NCBI GenBank assembly: GCA_019649035.1
Contig: BMAT01009788.1
Span: 470,264-490,376, forward strand
Source of the DNA: Elysia marginata
Lineage: Eukaryota; Mollusca; Gastropoda; Plakobranchidae
Direction of reading: 5' to 3'
DNA: 20,113 nucleotides
Positions 10,681-18,800 of the stretch are shown here, piece by piece. Position 1 is the first letter of the stretch; each line of letters begins with the position of its first letter. The notes below the pieces were generated by a model, which worked only from the letters and a program-made list of their open reading frames with translations, ran no database searches and had not been told where the DNA came from. The translations under genes and the position numbers were made by a program.

Positions 10681-12858
10681 TCACAAGTGTGTCTCTTGCA
10701 CCATAGCACTTGCATTGTCTCTGTCGTTAAGAATATCAACAAGGCTGTTTGCAGTGATTTGCTGTACTGGCTGTTTAGCTGATAATTGGCTGGACGCAGA
10801 CACACTCGAAGTTTCACTACCTGTCAAGGACTGGGAAAGAGAAGTGTGAATTTCTTGTTTCTCATTGACCGAATCGCCTAAAAAGAAGTCTGCATGACTA
10901 TGCTTCATAATGCTACCACTGTTTGCCACAGAGACAGATTCTGTATCCCTTCCAGATAAGCCATTAGGGTCAGTAATGTTCTGTGAACAATGCCCCGTAG
11001 CCGCCTCAGGTGCTGGAATTATAACACTGCCTCCGAAAGAAACAGATTGGTTACTGGATGTCTTGCGCTTTCCCGACGCCGGCACGAGGACGCTGGTCGT
11101 GATGTGAGTCTCTGCAGGGTTAGGGGTGGTATCTGGTACGCAAACTCCCAACCCGCTTCCGTCTAAATTATTTGATATGATTTCATCTGCGTTTAGGCTA
11201 CTTTTGTCCTCACCATCGTCCAAGAGTGTTGTGACTGACTGACAAAGCCTCACCTTGTCTTCCTCACTCTCAAATATTTCTAAAGCATCACATAAGTGGG
11301 CAATGTCATCTTGCTCGGCTGAACGCCTCATCCGCGGGGACAACTTACCGCCACCGATAAGACAATTGTCTGATTCTGCTTTTTTAAACACCTTTTTCCC
11401 TTTCAGCAGGTTTTGTGAAGCAGTGGAGTGGTAAGTTTTGACTGTGTTATCCTCCACACTTAGAGGAACTTGTTGACGTGGAATGAGAGGATCTGTAGAG
11501 AGAGCATGGCTGTCGCTTTCTTCCATTCGGGTCTCTATTTCTGGCATGTTAAAATTGTTAATGTAATTATTGGAGGGAACAAAACTGGTTTGTCCCTCAC
11601 TATCTTGACAGTTCTCCTGGCACAAGTCATCAATTAAATGTTTAGCATCGTCACTGGGGAATGAAAGAAACCGCTGAGGCGTGTGGAAGGCATTGGTTGG
11701 GTAGCCAACACCTGCTTGGGTATAATAAGTGTTGGGGTGGCCATACTCGTGTTGGTTGGACTGGTCTAAAGGCGAATGCCGAATGTAGTCAGTTAGTGGG
11801 GATGGAGATTTGATATTTTCGCCACAACCTGATGGCATAAGGCTAATATCTGTAGGAGGATTTGGTTTGGTGGGATCAGTGGGTGTAGGAGAGTTTCCAC
11901 TTGTGTTAGTATTGGTTTGGGTGTTTGGATTTTCTTCCACATGCCTGGAGGGCGTTGAATGAGAAACCACATGAACATGTGATGAAGGCTCAAGAACGGC
12001 AGTGCTGTCATTTTCTTTGGCCAAAAGATGTCGCTGTTCTTCCGCCTCGGCAGGCTCATCTTCAGGCGGCGAACTAGAATCAGTTTTAAACTGGACAGTT
12101 GAAGGAATATCGCCCAGCCTTTTTCCTTGCCTTGCAAGTTCATTCACAACTTCAGCTTTTACACAAATTGTGTTCCCAGACCTTAGCCTCACAGTATAGT
12201 CTTCACCGCTATCAAGGATTTCTCCAGCTCCTGCTTCAGGGTCTAAATTTAAACCTGCTTTTTTCAACGATGACCTTTGAACTTTACTAGTCCCTGAAGA
12301 GGTGCCTCTCGCAAGATCAATCAACCTCTTTTTACCATCTTCAGCCGTCTCACCTTCTACTTCACTGGGACTGTCCAGTTGTTTCTGGGCACATCTCTGT
12401 AGAGAGGCACGGAGGAGATCCCTGCCCGCCAGACTCGAGCTTGGACTGAAGGCGCCGATAGCAGATAGACCTGACGCCACGCTCAGAGTTTCTGGACTTG
12501 CTAAAGGAGCAATTACCATGTCTTCCTCTACTTCTATTCTGCTTTCAGCACCCATGATTCCAGGTTCTTGTCCCCTGTACAGAGGTGAGGCCGACGTTCC
12601 ATATTGGATCTGCTGCTCCATTTCCTCCATGAGAATGTCATTTCCATGGGCGCCTCCCTCAGTGCCATCAGAGGTCCTGATATTATTGTAAGCCTGTAGA
12701 CGCTGGTGAGGGTCGTCTTGGGAGTGGGAGTGAGAGTTGTTGGTATCGGATGCTGTGGGTGAGGCGAGAGAGGAACAGGACGGATTGTTGAGCATTTCAA
12801 GACGCTCTTCCTCCGTCATAGTGTGGCCTGGTTTCTCTGGCGCCACCCGCACTACAAC
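10681..12858 (-). CDS. DAGLA: DAGLA terminal coding exon: 725-residue disordered C-terminal tail
   Basis: One uninterrupted 2178-base exon in phase 0, from [13 protein letters not shown] to the TGA at 10681-10683. Composition is rich in Ser, Thr, Asn, Pro, Asp and Glu with no transmembrane segment, which suggests intrinsic disorder. Recognisable islands (in-window numbering) are [13 protein letters not shown] at 375-387, similar to an APLA.xESLS island I recall in vertebrate DAGLA, and short L(I/V/C)DxL peptides at 666, 780 and 964. Basic serine sites RMRRS (767) and KRKTSS (855) are plausible PKA/CaMKII-type targets, and the C-terminus is ETHL. In vertebrates this tail controls surface level, phosphorylation and Homer binding; no strict PPxxF occurs here. 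It is longer than the human tail as I remember it. Acceptor is CACTATAG at 12859-12860. Antisense ORFs inside it are shadows. Confidence 0.93.
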   Translation of the reverse strand, partial: VVVRVAPEKPGHTMTEEERLEMLNNPSCSSLASPTASDTNNSHSHSQDDPHQRLQAYNNIRTSDGTEGGAHGNDILMEEMEQQIQYGTSASPLYRGQEPGIMGAESRIEVEEDMVIAPLASPETLSVASGLSAIGAFSPSSSLAGRDLLRASLQRCAQKQLDSPSEVEGETAEDGKKRLIDLARGTSSGTSKVQRSSLKKAGLNLDPEAGAGEILDSGEDYTVRLRSGNTICVKAEVVNELARQGKRLGDIPSTVQFKTDSSSPPEDEPAEAEEQRHLLAKENDSTAVLEPSSHVHVVSHSTPSRHVEENPNTQTNTNTSGNSPTPTDPTKPNPPTDISLMPSGCGENIKSPSPLTDYIRHSPLDQSNQHEYGHPNTYYTQAGVGYPTNAFHTPQRFLSFPSDDAKHLIDDLCQENCQDSEGQTSFVPSNNYINNFNMPEIETRMEESDSHALSTDPLIPRQQVPLSVEDNTVKTYHSTASQNLLKGKKVFKKAESDNCLIGGGKLSPRMRRSAEQDDIAHLCDALEIFESEEDKVRLCQSVTTLLDDGEDKSSLNADEIISNNLDGSGLGVCVPDTTPNPAETHITTSVLVPASGKRKTSSNQSVSFGGSVIIPAPEAATGHCSQNITDPNGLSGRDTESVSVANSGSIMKHSHADFFLGDSVNEKQEIHTSLSQSLTGSETSSVSASSQLSAKQPVQQITANSLVDILNDRDNASAMVQETHL

Positions 12859-15800
12859 CTATAGTGTGAGACAAAAAGAAAGCCGGCTGCGTTCAGTTCT
12901 ACAAAAATAAAAGAGAGAAAAGCACAAATGCAGAAGATAAACAAACTCAAAGAAACAAGACGAAGCGATTAGGTTCTTGAGGCGACGTGATTACCTTGAT
13001 ATAATTATGGAGAAGATGAAGTAAAGCATTTTGAAATAGCCATGGAAAACATTGACATATTGAAATCATTTTTTTCTTTTGTGAAAAAAAAATAATCCAA
13101 ACTATTGAATGTCTTCATTTGCATCAAAACAAGTAATTAAATTTATAGGGAAAGTAGGAGATCAAAATTGTAATAAAAAACATCTGCTTAGGATAAAAAT
13201 TATAATAAAGCATACAATCCACTTTTAATTTTTTGTATAAAAAAATTGCACTGATAAGATTAACAACTCTCATAGAAGTATTCCCACTAGCAGTAAACAA
13301 AAACTATATCTTGCCAAAGTTACCTGAGCAAAGAAATTCATCTTGCGGGGGATTCCATTACCATTTTTGTTTAATTTAATTAATCGCGTATCATAATCAC
13401 GCTAAAAATATAAATTAAAAAAAAAACTTAAAAATTAGGGGCAGGGACCTAAATAACATTAGAGAAAAACAGCAATGGCGTTAAAAGGTGCCAGATTTTC
13501 ATGTTATTAGGTATCGTACAAGTTTTTGTTGTGTCTCAGTCATCTTTCTTGGCGATCAAATCCAGCCATGAACAACAAACCTTTTCAAGAGCGTCTAGAA
13601 CGTTGTCCGGCATGTGATCGTTCACCATGGTAGGAGAAATGAGAACCTCGTCAAAGTCGCCATTGTTCGCCCATATAGCTTGGTAGATCGGCTCCGCATT
13701 AGCAAAGATGCCTCTACATAAAACAGAAAGAGATCAATATAAAGAGACAAGACGTTGAGATTATTATTAGGTAAGACTGTTCTTTTTCCTGTGACTATTA
13801 GGCTCTCTCAAAGAAAGAAAAACAGGCAGTAACCTGATATCCTGACACTAAATGTAGACTATTTTGTGTGATAGGCAATAAAACGGTTAAAATAAGAGAC
13901 GTTAAAGCCAACATTATTACCACATAAAATTGCAGAAACAAAGAGATGCACCAGGATTCTTTAGCTGCGTCTTTTATTTCACCGCATATCTTCTCACTTT
14001 ACAAAGATATGTGTTTATATTTAAATTCACATCATTGCATAAGGTCAAAGCAAGATAGAGCCACAGAGATTATGTAAGGCACAGAGCTCATCGTGCGAAC
14101 TGTGTGTTTGGTTCACTCCAGCACAATGATATTGACACTACATGGAGTTCCTGGCTGTTTGTATTCAGTGCTTTTTAGATAGGCGAAGACTAAATGACGT
14201 CTCTCATATGTAAATCAGTCACGGGAGAAAAACAAAAAGTTTCCCAATTTGCAGCCACACATGAAAATGAATATTAAGGCAATCACTTGTTGTAAATTGT
14301 CATACGATCATTTCTTTGGAAAAAAGGTGTAGGGTAGGCGGATGCCAAAGCTACTGTAAGTGGACGGTTCGAATCCCACCAATTTACTGACATCGTAGCA
14401 GCTGTCTCTGATGTTCATTGTGTCCCCATCACTCGAGTATTGTGATGAATTCCTAGAGTGCTGTTAAAAAGTATCGTGTTGTGAAGAAGAAACAGAAAAT
14501 CTTTCCTTACGTTGTACGCTGGTCCCTGGGATGGCTCCGGACAACGTGGATCATACGTCCTGGTGGGAAGAGAGGAAGGTGTGCTGACAGCCCGATCGCA
14601 GAGTTGCTGGGGTGAGCTGTGACGTCACGTTCCGTCTGAATCTCCCCAGGTGGGACTTCATTAGAGTAGCGGTTGCAACACATCAGGCCTTGCGAAATTA
14701 TTTTCCACTGCAAGTTGTGGTGCAATTATTGTTTTTGTTCATAATGGGGGCCGGGGAGAAAGGGGGGGGTGAAGATCGACAAGTTTTATATGAACACCAT
14801 TAAAAGAATTTCAACGTAAACGTTTCTGATCCCAAGCCCACTCTTATTCCTACGTACTTCTCAAGCTAATGTTAATCAATTTGAAACAAACACACACACA
14901 CACTTTCTATTTGCCCTTCACTTATTCTTGACGAGCAAAACACACGAGAAAACCTATAATAATAATCGAATTCAACTCTCAAAGCCTAGATCGTAATATT
15001 TCTTTTTGTAAAAATGCTATCGATATCATTCACGTCCACTTTAAGTTTGAAAAAATGTCAGCAATTTGAGCTATAGAAAGCAACCAACCTTTGCGTCAGT
15101 AGCATTCTTGATGTGGTTTAGAATGTCAGCACGGAGCACTTCCAGCTGGGGCAGCCCGATTCTGCAATATACAGAGGCAGCTCAACACTCAAGTTTTACA
15201 TTGCAAAAATGCTAAAGCTGAAAAATCATTTCTGTCAAAAAAAATGTAAACATGTTATAATATTCTAGGGTAAATAGGTGATAACATTAGGTAATTTATA
15301 CTTTTATTTAATCCTCAACCGATCTGCAATTGTTTCAGGTGGAGTTGTTTAATTTTATTTTTTTTTCTTCGAATGCACAGTAGGTATTTATCACCACTGG
15401 CAGGATTTGAAAAATAATCTAAACTATTTTACAGACACCAAGCAATATCAAGAAGCCTAAAAGACGCGACGAAATTCACCGTCTGGAATCGAAACAATAT
15501 GGTACTTTTTGTATTGCATTAAACCAAATAAAACTTAAAAGAAACTTTCAACCAAGATCTGATGCATCTATTAGTTTGAGGAAATCTAGAGAGCACAAAA
15601 CAAAAATGGTCATGGACGCTGTTTAAGTACATTCAAACAATACAAGAATGAAGCGGTTGAGCGAAGAATTCATAATTATTATAATTATACTTGTCAAAGT
15701 GGTATAATATATTTCATATATTGGTTGACTTGCAACGTTTGAATGATTCAGACTACTCTTCTATCGTGCCAATTAATCTTAAGGTTCTTTTTGTCGCAAA

Positions 15801-18800
15801 GCACTACCTGGGTCTCAGTTAGTCTTTTGTTTAGTTTATCTGGATGTTTCATGATACACAAACACACACACAACCCTGCAGCTACCGAAAAAAACCTCAA
15901 TCTTGACAATATAAAGTACACTCCCGGTTACGTACTCTTTAAACTACAAGTAAGCTTATATACTTAAGTATACACCAAAAATTGGATAACACTTCACTGA
16001 GAGTTGCAATTTACCTCGGTACACAATCTTTGCCCACCACGACTGAAGTGATGTAGTGTTTGGTCTCCTCAACACATGGCAAGCTACAGAAGGTAAAAAA
16101 GTTAAAACACACCAGAGAGTTATTATTTTTAACGACGTTTCGAGCTACAAGTTATCAACGGTAAATTGAATACACCTTCAATGACATTGTTTTTAGCCAA
16201 CATTTTATTTTGGTCGCAAAACGTCACATTGTTCATAAGGCGCACCTTTGTGTACTATCATCTTCAACAGAAATACTGTCACCAGCAACAAGTGCAAAAG
16301 CAACAACTAGCAGCAGAAACATTTATTTTATAATACTTACAACATTGCTATTATTAAAAAAATAATTACTTAATAAAAAAAACGCTATCTTCCAGTTCCC
16401 CACCTGCAGATTTACAAACGAATCATGCTTCTTGTGAACACATCAATGCATTACATTTGGAGAATATCTTACGTTAGCAGTCCTCCAGGAGGGCTGTAGG
16501 CATAGCAGTGAAGGTTGGGGTAGTCAGGTTTCAGCAGAATAGCCAATATGGCGGCGGTTCCGGCTCCCAGTGAGTGACCGACAAACACAAGCTCGTATTT
16601 AAATGTTTCTCGCTCCTGTGCAATTGTTTTGATAAAAAATGATGAAATTAGTTGGTGTTGGCGAGGCAAACTGCAAAACGTTTCATTACATTTCTACCTT
16701 GACTTCCTCGCTTATTCGTTTGTTATTTTGCTACCAGTAAAGTTTGCACACGATATTAAACTAGCTTAACGAAGGATTTTCAAAATATACATTGATCGAA
16801 GCACACCTAAAGCATGCACACAAAGTATTGTTCAGGACATCTTGGCAGCAGCACCGGCAAGCTATAAACCTTTTCTTCTAAACCTTAATCTCTTAGTCTC
16901 TTTTGCAAATGCAACATCCTGTCTCTTTCCCCTGCCAATTAAGTTTGTTTGAAAAACGGAAGAAAAACCACATAAAATCGCTCACATTTAATGCGGCTAT
17001 TACCATACTTTCCAAGTAAAGTGTCCTATTTAGACTGTCATACTTAATTATCGAGGGACTTATAAATTTGACTTCCACTCCATGTTCGGCACAGAATACG
17101 AAAAGATTGGTTTTATCGTTTTACAACAATTAAATAAGGAAAAAACAAAAAAAAACAGGTCGTGGTTAAGGAAACAAAGACTTACGAACTAGATAAAAAC
17201 TACAGCAAACAGAATTTCTGAATTTGCAAAATTTGCTTCTTCCTCAGCACTACAAACATAAAACAAAACAATAAATACACAATAGCAAAGCTTTAAAAAT
17301 TTCACGACTTATTACGACCCTAAGATATACGAAATGTAGCGGAAAGGACATAAAACTAATCAAATAAGGATCACATTAAAAATTGAAGGCTGTTTAAAAG
17401 TTTTTCATGTTTTCCATAAAACATGAAAAGGAAACATCCGGCTTTTGTCAACTGTAACTGCATTAAATATGGTCAATATTATTAGTTGCTACAAACAACG
17501 CTACACAATAAGCAGGATAATGCAAAAATTTGAATTCACAAAAAGGGTATTGATAAAATTATAAATATACGATACGTTACAAGATATATTATGGATAGAT
17601 TGGAGTACAATTTTACTATTAAGTTGCCTAATATGATCAGTATGGTTTTACACAACGAAACAAAGCTGGAGTACCGATGAAAAGGGATGCAGGTTCATGT
17701 TCTTTGTACAAACCAAGGGCAAGGGCAAATAATAAAAAAGTAAAAAAAACTGTGTCTCGTCTTTTTTTTGTATAAAAAATGGAAAGCAGTGCAAAACTAA
17801 GAAGTCCCTACACAACGCTGGGCATGAAGAAATCAAATAAATTTGCAGGTAATTAGATAAGAAATAAATTAAAAAAATTGTTACGAAAAAGATAAAAACA
17901 GCTGAAGCCATAGACACACTTTAACTTGACAATATCTATGAAAGTTCTCTTGGTCCTAAAGCTTACGAAATAAGTAAGAAGGATCATGAATGCTGTAGAA
18001 CTTAACTTAAGACGTTAAACAGGTAGTTTTTCACTTCAGACTTTTTTGGCCTTTGACTTTATCTAAGTATTGGACAGAACGAATAAATATATTTAAAAAA
18101 AAGCACAAAAAGCATCTACAACAGTAACAACAAAAGAGAAGAAAACAAAAGGTAATGGTAAGCTGGTCTGACCTAAAACAAAATCTAGTATTGAGATAAG
18201 GGGGGATGTGAGAGGTGGCGCGGAATCTACACGACGTGAGGCTGCTGATATAAGCCATTCCTTTGATTACCTTACTCATAGTTCAACATTTAAAATGCGC
18301 TATTTCACAATATTACACTTTGTAATATACTTCTTGGTTTTAAAGAAATACAGTAAGCTACAAACATTCACTTTGGGGGTGTTTTTGAAGGTGCTAGGAA
18401 TGACATATATCTGTAAGCACACGGGTTAGTACATTTATATAATATAACATTTTAATGTGTGGGGAAATAAAAACTCATATTACCGATCTCAGCCAGTCTG
18501 AACTAGCACAATAAGCCTAAAAAACAATAAAATGCAGGTCTTGACTAATTGCTAATAGCGACTTTCTCCTTTAAAACAAAAACATTCCAACAATAATGCA
18601 CACTGTCTTTGTTATTATCATAAGAACGATATTCAATGGGCAACTTTTCAAAGCTCAGACATAGGCTTACTATAAATATATTGATTTCTGTTTCCTCCTA
18701 CAGACATGTTTTCGTTTGTCTTACAAGCTATCCCTGCAAATCAACCTAAGATCTACTTCAATCGTTTCATTTTTTTACATTCAAACTTGGAAACTAGTGA

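Noticed and set aside
12302-12691. 129-codon plus-strand ORF inside the tail exon, and the other ORFs overlapping 10.9-12.8 kb
   Set aside because: They are out-of-frame or antisense shadows of the long DAGLA tail exon; none has a recognisable domain.
14366-14380. Full tRNA gene at the B box
   Set aside because: T-arm pairs poorly, A-B spacing is short and no acceptor stem forms.
17648-17917. Hydrophobic 89-codon minus-strand ORF that could look like a membrane protein
   Set aside because: Phe/Leu/Ile richness follows from AT-rich intron sequence; it lies inside the large DAGLA intron and matches no DAGL segment.
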